Origin: DASTSN01 sp035760665 | GTDB taxonomy: Bacteria > Bacteroidota > Bacteroidia > Chitinophagales > Chitinophagaceae | Assembly (NCBI GenBank): GCA_035760665.1 | Contig: DASTSN010000071.1 | Location: 33,649-97,648 of the forward strand | Direction: 5' to 3' | DNA: 64,000 nucleotides | Part shown: positions 17,698-25,596 of the stretch, in pieces | Position numbering within the stretch: position 1 is the stretch's first letter | Layout: each line of letters opens with the position of its first letter | Translations under genes and position numbers: made by a program | Notes under the pieces: model-generated | The model's database searches: none | What the model saw: the letters and a program-made list of their open reading frames with translations, nothing else | Told to the model about the DNA's origin: nothing

Positions 17698-18669
17698 ATG
17701 GAGCAAAAAAGAGTACTTATCACCGGAGGGGCAGGATTCCTGGGATCTCACCTTTGCGATAAATTTATTAAAGAAGGGTATCGGGTGGTTGCCATGGATA
17801 ATCTTATCACCGGGGACCTTCGCAATATCGAACACCTTTTCAAGTTAAAGGAGTTTGAGTTTTACCACCATGATGTCACCAAGTTCATTCATGTGCCCGG
17901 CCGACTCGATTATATTTTACATTTTGCTTCGCCGGCCAGCCCGATCGATTATTTAAAAATCCCGATACCCACACTGAAGGTAGGAGCCATGGGGACACAT
18001 AACTGCCTTGGACTTGCCAAATCCAAAGGGGCGCGGATACTCGTGGCATCCACCAGCGAAGTTTACGGTGATCCACTGGTGCATCCGCAGCCGGAAGAAT
18101 ATTGGGGAAATGTGAATCCAGTAGGTCCCCGTGGCGTATATGACGAGGCAAAACGATACATGGAATCTATTACTATGGCGTACCATAACTTTCATGGACT
18201 GGAAACCAGGATCGTTCGCATTTTCAATACCTATGGGCCTCGTATGCGACTGAATGATGGCCGGGCATTACCTGCATTTATCGGTCAGGCATTAAGAGGG
18301 GAAGATTTGACGGTTTTCGGCGATGGATCCCAAACAAGGAGTTTTTGTTATGTGGATGACCTGATCGAAGGTATTTACCGGTTACTTTTGAGCGATTATC
18401 ATTTGCCGGTAAATATTGGAAATCCGGATGAAATATCACTGCTTGATTTTGCTAAAGAAGTATTGGAACTGACAGGGAATCAAGTAAAGATTAGCTTCAA
18501 ACCCTTGCCTGTCGACGATCCTAAACAAAGGCAACCAGATATCAGCAAGGCAAAATCAATCTTAAAATGGCAGCCCTCTGTTGCAAGAAAGGAAGGGCTG
18601 AAAAAGACGCTTGAATATTTCAAAACCTTGAATAAGGAAGATTTAATGGCGGCGCCAAAAGAATTTTAG
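17698..18669 (+). CDS. NAD-dependent UDP-glucuronate decarboxylase-like SDR (UDP-xylose synthase)
   Basis: A 323-residue extended short-chain dehydrogenase. The nucleotide motif is TGGAGFLGSHL, the active site shows Ser/Thr in ASTSEVYGDP, and the Tyr-x-x-x-Lys is YDEAKRY. The segment RIFNTYGPRMRLNDGRALPAF is typical of UDP-xylose synthases. These oxidise and decarboxylate UDP-glucuronate, then reduce to UDP-xylose. The preceding gene would supply the substrate. A related activity, such as a UDP-sugar epimerase, is possible but fits the motifs less well. Confidence 0.88.
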   Translation: MEQKRVLITGGAGFLGSHLCDKFIKEGYRVVAMDNLITGDLRNIEHLFKLKEFEFYHHDVTKFIHVPGRLDYILHFASPASPIDYLKIPIPTLKVGAMGTHNCLGLAKSKGARILVASTSEVYGDPLVHPQPEEYWGNVNPVGPRGVYDEAKRYMESITMAYHNFHGLETRIVRIFNTYGPRMRLNDGRALPAFIGQALRGEDLTVFGDGSQTRSFCYVDDLIEGIYRLLLSDYHLPVNIGNPDEISLLDFAKEVLELTGNQVKISFKPLPVDDPKQRQPDISKAKSILKWQPSVARKEGLKKTLEYFKTLNKEDLMAAPKEF

Positions 18670-18704
18670 TACCAAAACCTCGTTTTAATATTAAACACTA
18701 AACT

Positions 18705-19994
18705 ATGTATCAACAATTAATTGATAAAAAAGAGAAGCTGGCAGTTATTGGCCTTGGTTATGTTGGGCTACCCATTGCTCTGGAATTTGCCAAAAAAATA
18801 GCTGTTATTGGCTTTGATATTAATGCAAACCGGATCGAACTCATGAAAAACGGGATTGATCCAAGTAATGAACTGGACAAAAAGGCATTTGAAAATTGTG
18901 ATATTGAATTTACAAATTCACTGGATATTTTACGGCAAGCCAAATTTTTTATCGTTGCCGTACCGACTCCCGTAGATGAATATAACGTGCCGGATCTGAC
19001 GCCGGTTCAAAAAGCATCGGAGACGATTGGAAAAGTAATTAAACAGGGCGATTACGTGGTGTTCGAGTCCACGGTGTATCCAGGCTGTACAGAGGAGGAT
19101 TGCCTGCCGGTGATTGAACGGATATCGGGATTGAAAATGGGGGTCGATTTTAAATTGGGGTATTCACCCGAACGAATTAACCCTGGTGACAAAACACACA
19201 CACTGGCAAAAATTGTAAAAGTCGTGTCCGGTTGCGACCAGGAAGCGCTGGATACAATTGCCAGAGTGTATGAATTGGTGGTTGAGGCCGGCGTGCACAA
19301 AGCGTCTTCTATCAAAGTTGCAGAAGCCGCTAAGATTATTGAAAACACCCAGCGGGATTTGAATATTGCCCTGATGAATGAATTGTCGATTATATTCGAC
19401 AGAATGAACATCAATACTTTTGAAGTGTTGGAGGCGGCTGGTACTAAATGGAATTTCCTGAAGTTTTATCCGGGACTGGTTGGAGGACATTGTATTGGTG
19501 TAGATCCTTATTACCTCACTTATAAGGCACAAAAACTGGGGTACAATCCCCAGGTCATTCTGGCTGGCAGAAGTATCAATGATAATATGGCCGGGCATAT
19601 AGCCCGCAAAGTGCTGATGCACCTGATAAGGAACGTTGGTGATGTGCGGATGGCAAAAATTCTGGTGAAAGGTGCCACTTTTAAGGAAAATGTAAGTGAC
19701 ATTCGTAATTCAAAAGTGGCAGATATCATCCGGGAGCTCAAAGAGTTTTGCTTGCATATTGATGTTGAAGACCCTTTTGCCGATTCTTCCGAACTGCAGC
19801 ATGAATACGGTTTTTCACTGGCTGAAAAAGTCGCAAATAACTATGATGCCGTCATTGTTGCGGTGCCGCATGAACCCTACCTGTCGCTGGATGATGACTA
19901 TTTCAGTTCCGTTTCTAAGCCATCGGCCCTTGTTGTCGATATTAAAGGAATTTACCGTAATAAGATTACAAATCGCTTTTATTGGAGTTTATAG
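18705..19994 (+). CDS. TviB/WbpA-type nucleotide-sugar dehydrogenase
   Basis: A 429-residue member of the UDP-glucose/GDP-mannose dehydrogenase family, closest in motifs to TviB-type UDP-N-acetyl-hexosamine 6-dehydrogenases. Landmarks are VIGLGYVGLPIA, AVPTPVDEYNVPDL, ESTVYPGCTEEDCLP, GYSPERINPGD and the catalytic-Cys block LVGGHCIGVDPYYLTYKA. It should yield UDP-N-acetylglucosaminuronate or the galacto epimer. A second dehydrogenase in one operon suggests two uronic acid sugars in the glycan. The stop codon is 2 nt before the next start. Confidence 0.9.
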   Translation: MYQQLIDKKEKLAVIGLGYVGLPIALEFAKKIAVIGFDINANRIELMKNGIDPSNELDKKAFENCDIEFTNSLDILRQAKFFIVAVPTPVDEYNVPDLTPVQKASETIGKVIKQGDYVVFESTVYPGCTEEDCLPVIERISGLKMGVDFKLGYSPERINPGDKTHTLAKIVKVVSGCDQEALDTIARVYELVVEAGVHKASSIKVAEAAKIIENTQRDLNIALMNELSIIFDRMNINTFEVLEAAGTKWNFLKFYPGLVGGHCIGVDPYYLTYKAQKLGYNPQVILAGRSINDNMAGHIARKVLMHLIRNVGDVRMAKILVKGATFKENVSDIRNSKVADIIRELKEFCLHIDVEDPFADSSELQHEYGFSLAEKVANNYDAVIVAVPHEPYLSLDDDYFSSVSKPSALVVDIKGIYRNKITNRFYWSL

Positions 19995-19996
19995 CA

Positions 19997-20560
19997 ATGA
20001 ATTTTAAAACCACTGATATCCCGGGTTTGCTCATTTTTGAACCACGTGTTTTTGAAGACAACCGAGGTTATTTTTTTGAATCTTACAACGAAAAGGTTTT
20101 TATTGAGGCAGGCATCACTAATCGGTTTGTTCAGGATAATCAATCCTGTTCTGCCTACGGTGTTATTCGCGGATTACATTACCAGTTAGCACCGTATGCA
20201 CAGGCAAAACTGGTGAGGGTGCTTCATGGCGTAATTTTAGATGTTACAGTTGATATTCGCAAAGAATCTCCTACGTACGGAAAGGTGTATTGCCTGGAAA
20301 TGTCCAGTGAAAATAAAAAGCAGTTATTTATCCCGGAGGGCTTCGCACATGGATTTTCTGTGCTTAGTGAAAGCGCAGTGATACTTTATAAGTGTGATGC
20401 TTTTTATAATAAAGAATGCGAAGCCGGTATCCGGTTTGATGACCCGGAGCTCAATATCGACTGGCAAATACCAGCAGGTAAGGAAATTGTATCAGAGAAA
20501 GACAGCCACCTCCCGTATTTTACGGATGCCCGCACTAATTTTTTCTTTGGCAAACTATGA
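19997..20560 (+). CDS. rfbC: dTDP-4-dehydrorhamnose 3,5-epimerase
   Basis: A 187-residue cupin-fold epimerase converting dTDP-4-keto-6-deoxyglucose to dTDP-4-keto-rhamnose. Motifs are PRVFEDNRGYFFESY, QDNQSCSAYGVIRGLHYQ with the catalytic His, VRVLHGVILDVTVDIR and IPEGFAHGFSVLS. The start at ATG 19997 has GGAG upstream within the preceding stop region; an in-frame ATG at 19982 would overlap the upstream gene. Its stop overlaps the rfbD start by 4 nt. Neither rfbA nor rfbB is in the window. Confidence 0.94.
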   Translation: MNFKTTDIPGLLIFEPRVFEDNRGYFFESYNEKVFIEAGITNRFVQDNQSCSAYGVIRGLHYQLAPYAQAKLVRVLHGVILDVTVDIRKESPTYGKVYCLEMSSENKKQLFIPEGFAHGFSVLSESAVILYKCDAFYNKECEAGIRFDDPELNIDWQIPAGKEIVSEKDSHLPYFTDARTNFFFGKL

Positions 20561-21420
20561 ACAATTTCCCGAAAATACTGGTAACAGGCGCTGCCGGCCA
20601 GCTTGGTTCAGAATTTCGCCAGTTAGTCAAGTCATCCCCCGAGTTTACTTTTGTATTTCTTACCAGGGATGAATTAACTATTGAAAACGAACAATCAGTC
20701 GATCAGGTATTTCGATTGCATCGCCCTGACTATTGTATTAACTGCGCTGCTTACACAGCTGTTGATAAAGCAGAAGAGGACAAAGAGCAAGCTTTTCTAA
20801 TTAATGCAAAAGCGGTAGGAATACTCGCAAAAGCATGCGAGACATATGGCAGCAAGCTCATTCATTTTTCTACAGATTATGTTTTTGATGGCACTGCAAC
20901 AGAACCCTATACTGAAGATGCTGCCACGAACCCTGTAAACGCATATGGCGCATCTAAACTGGCTGGTGAGCAACAGGCCCTCGCAATACATTCACCGGTG
21001 ATCATTCTCCGTACTTCATGGGTATACTCAGCGTTTGGAAGAAATTTTGTTAAGACCATGCTGTCGTTATTGAAGCAAAAAACGGATATTAATGTAGTGA
21101 ACGATCAGTTCGGTTCACCCACCTATGCTGCTGATCTGGCGAATACCACCATGCATATTATTGCGGGTGAGCAGTGGACGCCTGGCATTTATCATTATTG
21201 TAATCAAGGTATCATCAGTTGGTTCGATTTTGCCAAAGCTATCCGTGAATTCGCTGGATTGACCTGCAAAATCAATCCTATACCCACCCAGGCTTATCCA
21301 ACGCCTGCAAAAAGACCTGGTTATTCTGCACTCGATACAACAAAAATCAAAACTGTTTATCATATCCCGCTGCGGAACTGGCGTGAGAGCCTTCAACGCT
21401 GCTTGCAACAGCTCACTTAA
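20557..21420 (+). CDS. rfbD: dTDP-4-dehydrorhamnose reductase
   Basis: A 287-residue SDR that completes dTDP-L-rhamnose synthesis with NAD(P)H. The start motif is VTGAAGQLGSEF, followed by DYCINCAAYTAVDKAEED. The active-site Tyr-x-x-x-Lys lies in NAYGASKLAGE, and STDYVFDGT matches the family. The Trp/Tyr segment TSWVYSAFGRNFVKTM is characteristic of RfbD. It is the last gene of the nucleotide-sugar run; about 240 nt separate it from cysH. Confidence 0.94.
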   Translation: MNNFPKILVTGAAGQLGSEFRQLVKSSPEFTFVFLTRDELTIENEQSVDQVFRLHRPDYCINCAAYTAVDKAEEDKEQAFLINAKAVGILAKACETYGSKLIHFSTDYVFDGTATEPYTEDAATNPVNAYGASKLAGEQQALAIHSPVIILRTSWVYSAFGRNFVKTMLSLLKQKTDINVVNDQFGSPTYAADLANTTMHIIAGEQWTPGIYHYCNQGIISWFDFAKAIREFAGLTCKINPIPTQAYPTPAKRPGYSALDTTKIKTVYHIPLRNWRESLQRCLQQLT

Positions 21421-21550
21421 TTTGCTCTGAAATTGAATCTCTTACCATACGTACAATCATTCGCATCGGATGAAAGGTTAATTTTTTGCCTGTAAATATC
21501 CCTGCAAAAATTTGGAATTCCCGTATTCTGGCTTACTTTTGTCTATCTGT

Positions 21551-21561
21551 TTAGTAGACTT
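21551..21561 (+). promoter_or_regulatory. candidate operator motif TTAGTAGACTT upstream of cysH
   Basis: TTAGTAGACTT lies just upstream of a possible -7 box (TACATTTG, 21570-21577), about where a repressor would block a promoter. GTCTA at 21541-21545 and TAGAC at 21555-21559 also form an inverted pair. The same 11-mer recurs at 21704-21714 inside cysH, and its core AGTAGACT at 22419-22426 before cysD. Confidence 0.35.
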
Positions 21562-21569
21562 TTAGAAAA

Positions 21570-21577
21570 TACATTTG
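21570..21577 (+). promoter_or_regulatory. candidate -7 box for cysH
   Basis: TACATTTG fits TAnnTTTG and lies 80 nt before the cysH start. The -33 element is not distinct. The AGTAGACT motif overlaps the spacer just upstream. Confidence 0.35.
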
Positions 21578-21657
21578 TTTACCTGTGCAGCTTGCGAAAT
21601 GAATTAATAAAGCAAAGTTGAAAAGAAGCTGAACCTATCCCTGTACGAAATAAGAAT

Positions 21658-22386
21658 ATGATTAAGATGTCAGAAAAAATCAGTGCAAATATTTCCGACA
21701 AAATTAGTAGACTTACCGAGGTTGAATCTTTGCGTTTGCTGGCGGGGTTATATCCCGGGCAAGTGGTTTTTTCCACCAGTTTTAGCTGGGAAGACCAGGT
21801 GATCAGCCATTTAATTTTCAGTAATCGGTTGCAAATAGACGTGTTTACACTTGATACAGGCAGATTGTTTCCGGAAACGTATTCGACATGGAGCAGAACA
21901 ATGGAAAAATACGGACAGAAAATAATTCCCTATTATCCGGATGCAAATCATTTGCAGACGTTTATCCACGAAAAAGGTCCGAACTGTTTTTACGAATCTG
22001 TGGACAATCGCAGGCAATGTTGCCGCATTCGTAAAGTTGAACCATTGCAACGGGCGTTGAAAGGAAGAAAAATCTGGATTACGGGTATTCGGGCAGAACA
22101 TTCCGCTAACCGGCACGACAAGATGCAAGTGGAATGGGACGAAGGTAACCAGATTGTAAAATACCATCCTTTGTTACACTGGGATACGAAAAAAGTGATG
22201 GATTTTATAAGTGAGAACGAAGTTCCATACAACCCTTTGCATGACCGTGGTTTTATCAGCATTGGCTGTGCACCCTGCACAAGAGCAGTGAAACCTGGAG
22301 AAGATTTCAGGGCCGGCCGCTGGTGGTGGGAAGACAATAGTAAAAAGGAATGTGGCTTACATATACATGTAGCCGAAAAGGGATAG
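21658..22386 (+). CDS. cysH: APS-type adenylylsulfate reductase (CysH family)
   Basis: A 242-residue PP-loop reductase. It keeps the iron-sulfur ligands of APS-using enzymes, C121-C122 and C204-x-x-C207, and the catalytic Cys in ECGLH (C232). The paired Cys motif shows use of APS rather than PAPS, which agrees with the absence of an APS kinase here. The product is sulfite. The FSTSFSWEDQVISHL start and TLDTGRLFPET block are the phosphosulfate-binding region. A second in-frame ATG at 21667 is also possible. It heads the sulfate assimilation run; the gap to cysD is 53 nt. Confidence 0.93.
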   Translation: MIKMSEKISANISDKISRLTEVESLRLLAGLYPGQVVFSTSFSWEDQVISHLIFSNRLQIDVFTLDTGRLFPETYSTWSRTMEKYGQKIIPYYPDANHLQTFIHEKGPNCFYESVDNRRQCCRIRKVEPLQRALKGRKIWITGIRAEHSANRHDKMQVEWDEGNQIVKYHPLLHWDTKKVMDFISENEVPYNPLHDRGFISIGCAPCTRAVKPGEDFRAGRWWWEDNSKKECGLHIHVAEKG

Positions 22387-22439
22387 AAAATTTTTTTGCG
22401 ATTTAAACCTATCAAAAAAGTAGACTAATAATTCTGAAT

Positions 22440-23348
22440 ATGAGTATTCATCAGTGGGATTACCTGGAGCAACTTGAATCGGAAAGTATACATATTATGC
22501 GGGAGGTGGCCGCGCAGTTTGAAAAGCCAGCCCTGCTCTTCAGTGGCGGCAAAGATTCAATAACAATGGTTCACCTGGCGCGAAAAGCTTTTGCTCCTGG
22601 TAAAATTCCTTTCCCCTTAGTGCATATTGATACGGGCCATAATTTTCCAGAAGCACTGGCGTTTCGCGATGCTCTGGCTGCTAAAGTGAATGCGCAACTG
22701 GTTGTAAGAAAAGTGGAGGATACAATCCGGCAACGAAATCTTACTGAACCAAAAGGAAAATTTGCCAGCAGAAACTGGTTGCAAACATACACGCTGCTGG
22801 ACACCATTGAAGAATTTCATTTTGATGCCTGTATCGGCGGAGCCCGCCGGGATGAAGAAAAGGCCCGGGCCAAAGAACGAATTTTTTCAGTGCGGGATGA
22901 ATTTGGACAGTGGAATCCCAAATTGCAAAGGCCTGAACTCTGGAATATTTATAACGGCCGGATTCATAAGGGCGAAAATGTACGTGTATTTCCGATCAGT
23001 AACTGGACAGAACTGGATATCTGGAATTATATCAAAAAAGAACAGATTGACCTGCCATCGATTTATTTTGCTCATGAGCGGGAAGTGATCGAACATGAAG
23101 GTCAGCTGATTGCCGTCTCTGATTTTATCAATATAGATGATACAGATGTGATCAGTAAAAAGAAAGTTCGTTACCGTACCGTTGGCGATATGACCTGTAC
23201 CGCTGCAGTTGAATCGTCTGCCGCTACACTTGACCAGGTGATTCATGAAATTGTTTCCACCCGCATCAGCGAACGGGGGGAAACACGCATTGATGATAAA
23301 GTAACGGAAGCGGCTATGGAAGACAGGAAGAAGAACGGCTATTTTTAA
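22440..23348 (+). CDS. cysD: sulfate adenylyltransferase subunit 2 (ATP sulfurylase)
   Basis: A 302-residue subunit of ATP sulfurylase, the PP-loop catalytic part that forms APS from sulfate and ATP. The PP-loop SGGKDSITMVHLA, the HIDTGHNFPE and CIGGARRDEEKARAKER blocks are all present, and the length is standard. The AGTAGACT motif lies about 14 nt before the start and would fall within or beside its ribosome binding region. It works with the cysN product encoded 49 nt downstream. Confidence 0.95.
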   Translation: MSIHQWDYLEQLESESIHIMREVAAQFEKPALLFSGGKDSITMVHLARKAFAPGKIPFPLVHIDTGHNFPEALAFRDALAAKVNAQLVVRKVEDTIRQRNLTEPKGKFASRNWLQTYTLLDTIEEFHFDACIGGARRDEEKARAKERIFSVRDEFGQWNPKLQRPELWNIYNGRIHKGENVRVFPISNWTELDIWNYIKKEQIDLPSIYFAHEREVIEHEGQLIAVSDFINIDDTDVISKKKVRYRTVGDMTCTAAVESSAATLDQVIHEIVSTRISERGETRIDDKVTEAAMEDRKKNGYF

Positions 23349-23397
23349 AATGATTCCTTGATAATGTAAACTCTTACAAAACTTCAAATTAGTATAC

Positions 23398-24639
23398 ATG
23401 GATTTACTTCGTTTTATAACAGCTGGCAGTGTGGATGATGGGAAAAGTACCCTGATTGGACGTTTATTATATGATAGTAAAAATATACTGGTGGATCAGC
23501 TGGAGGCTTTGGAAAAACAAACTAAAAACAAGGAAGCCGGAACTATTGACCTCGCTTTGTTAACCGATGGGTTACGGGCTGAGCGTGAACAGGGCATTAC
23601 AATAGATGTGGCCTATCGCTATTTTTCCACACCACGCCGGAAATTCATAATTGCTGATGCACCGGGTCACGTTCAATACACCAGGAATATGATAACCGGG
23701 GCGTCCAATACCAACCTGATCATTGTCCTCATTGATGCCAGACAGGGAGTGGTAGAGCAAACGCGCCGGCATTCCATTATCGCTTCCCTTCTAAAGATTC
23801 CGCACGTAGTTGTTGCGGTGAATAAGATGGACCTGGTAGATTTTTCACAAAATGTTTTTAACAATATCGTTATTGATTATGCGAAAGTGGCGAAACAACT
23901 GGGATTGCATGATGTAACCTATATACCAATCAGTGCGCTGCTGGGTGATAATATCGTTGATAAATCTTCGACTATGGACTGGTTCGAAGGGAAGCCACTC
24001 CTGCAGCAACTGGAAGAAGTTGAGATAAGGCAGGATATCAATCTTTCAGCCGCAAGATTCCAGGTACAATATGTCATTCGCCCACAAACAGAGGACTTGC
24101 ATGATTACCGCGGTTACGCTGGAAAAGTGATTAGCGGCCGGTTTCAAAAAGGTGACAGGGTAAAAGTATTACCTGCCGGCATTGAGTCAGTTATCAGCAA
24201 ACTGGAAATTGCCGGTGAAGAAACCGAAACGGTGACTGCACCCAAAAGTGTCGTGATTCAGTTAGAAGATGATATTGATATCAGCAGGGGCGATTCCATT
24301 GTGCCGGTAACAGATAATCCTGTCATCAGCAATGAGCTGGAGTTGCTTCTGTGCTGGCTTGATGAAAAGCCCTTGCTGCCAGGAAATAAATATTATCTCC
24401 AGCACAATAGTCGGTTGGTAAGGGTGGTGGTGACAAATCTTTTACATATGCTGGATGTGAACACGCTGCAGCAGCAAGCTGTGGAAGGTCCTGTAAAACT
24501 AAATGAAGTGGTGAAAGCTACCATTAAAACTGCTTCACCGCTCGTATATGATCCATATGAAAAAATCAATACAAATGGCAGTGCCATTTTGATTGACGAA
24601 ACAAGTAACAGTACTGTGGCAGCGGTTTTATTTCAATAA
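23398..24639 (+). CDS. cysN: sulfate adenylyltransferase subunit 1 (GTPase)
   Basis: A 413-residue translation-factor-like GTPase whose GTP hydrolysis drives APS formation by CysD. GTPase motifs are GSVDDGKST, the switch region EREQGITIDVAYR, DAPGH, and NKMD. It lacks a C-terminal CysC kinase domain, consistent with the APS reductase upstream. The length is shorter than the usual 450-480 residues, but the beta-barrel domains appear present. It ends 16 nt before the next gene. Confidence 0.94.
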   Translation: MDLLRFITAGSVDDGKSTLIGRLLYDSKNILVDQLEALEKQTKNKEAGTIDLALLTDGLRAEREQGITIDVAYRYFSTPRRKFIIADAPGHVQYTRNMITGASNTNLIIVLIDARQGVVEQTRRHSIIASLLKIPHVVVAVNKMDLVDFSQNVFNNIVIDYAKVAKQLGLHDVTYIPISALLGDNIVDKSSTMDWFEGKPLLQQLEEVEIRQDINLSAARFQVQYVIRPQTEDLHDYRGYAGKVISGRFQKGDRVKVLPAGIESVISKLEIAGEETETVTAPKSVVIQLEDDIDISRGDSIVPVTDNPVISNELELLLCWLDEKPLLPGNKYYLQHNSRLVRVVVTNLLHMLDVNTLQQQAVEGPVKLNEVVKATIKTASPLVYDPYEKINTNGSAILIDETSNSTVAAVLFQ

Positions 24640-24655
24640 ACTTCAACGTACAAAT

Positions 24656-25510
24656 ATGACATCAGTAAACCAACCAGGCAGGGTTATCCTTGCTGCAGCA
24701 GGTCCTGGAGATCCAGAACTTCTAACATTAAAAGCTGTACGCTATTTACAAAAGGCTGATGTGGTGCTGACCGACCGCCTGGTGAGTGATGATATTTTAC
24801 GGGAATATGTAAAACCGGAAGCAGAGGTTATTTATGTAGGAAAGCAATGCCGGAAAGGTAATTCCACCCCACAACAAACTATTAATGAGCTGATGGTTGA
24901 TTTCGCATGCCGGGGTAAACTGGTTGTACGGTTAAAGGGAGGTGATGTTTCTATTTTTTCAAATATTCTCGATGAATTGCAGGTATTGGTGGCCAACAGA
25001 ATTGCATTTGAAATAATACCAGGTGTAACGGCTGCCCTTGGTGCGGCTGCTTATGCAGGTATTCCGCTCACCGCCAGGGGATTTTCAACAGCTGTGCGGT
25101 TTCTCACATATTATAAATCCGATACCATATCTGCCGCCTATTGGCAGGAGCTGGCAAAAACCGAAGATACCCTCGTATTTTATATGTCTTCGGAAACCCT
25201 GGATATGGTTGTGCAGCAATTGATACAGTATAACATTGATCCTGCCAAAAAACTGGCTGTCATCGAGCAGGCAACTACGCCGCTGCAAAATGTTATTGTT
25301 CGGGATATATACGAATACGCTGGGGAATCAGCCGGGAGCCGGTATATTTCACCATCCCTGGTAATTATTGGTAAAGTGGTAAGCCTGCACGAACAATTTG
25401 CATGGCTGCCTAATCAGATGACAAAAACTGAATACTTTAAACCAGGTGCATTTATTGCTAAGCCAGGCAATGAGCATACAGGTGCAAAGAAAAAAATAAG
25501 CAGGGCTTAA
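24656..25510 (+). CDS. cobA: uroporphyrinogen-III C-methyltransferase
   Basis: A 284-residue SAM-dependent tetrapyrrole methyltransferase making precorrin-2, the first committed step to siroheme. Landmarks are the N-terminal AAGPGDPELLTLKA, DRLVS, YVGKQ, the VRLKGGDVSIFS block, PGVTAALGAAAYAGIPLT, and TLVFYMS. I start at ATG 24656 rather than an upstream in-frame ATG at 24593 that would overlap cysN by 47 nt. Siroheme is the cofactor of sulfite reductase, so the gene belongs functionally to this locus. The C-terminal tail after residue 255 is basic and seems unconserved. Confidence 0.94.
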   Translation: MTSVNQPGRVILAAAGPGDPELLTLKAVRYLQKADVVLTDRLVSDDILREYVKPEAEVIYVGKQCRKGNSTPQQTINELMVDFACRGKLVVRLKGGDVSIFSNILDELQVLVANRIAFEIIPGVTAALGAAAYAGIPLTARGFSTAVRFLTYYKSDTISAAYWQELAKTEDTLVFYMSSETLDMVVQQLIQYNIDPAKKLAVIEQATTPLQNVIVRDIYEYAGESAGSRYISPSLVIIGKVVSLHEQFAWLPNQMTKTEYFKPGAFIAKPGNEHTGAKKKISRA

Positions 25511-25596
25511 ATACAAAAAGCATGTGATGGGTCAATATAAAAACCCTGAATGACTGATTCCGAAAACACGATCATTGTAAAGTAATAAAGGCCTGT

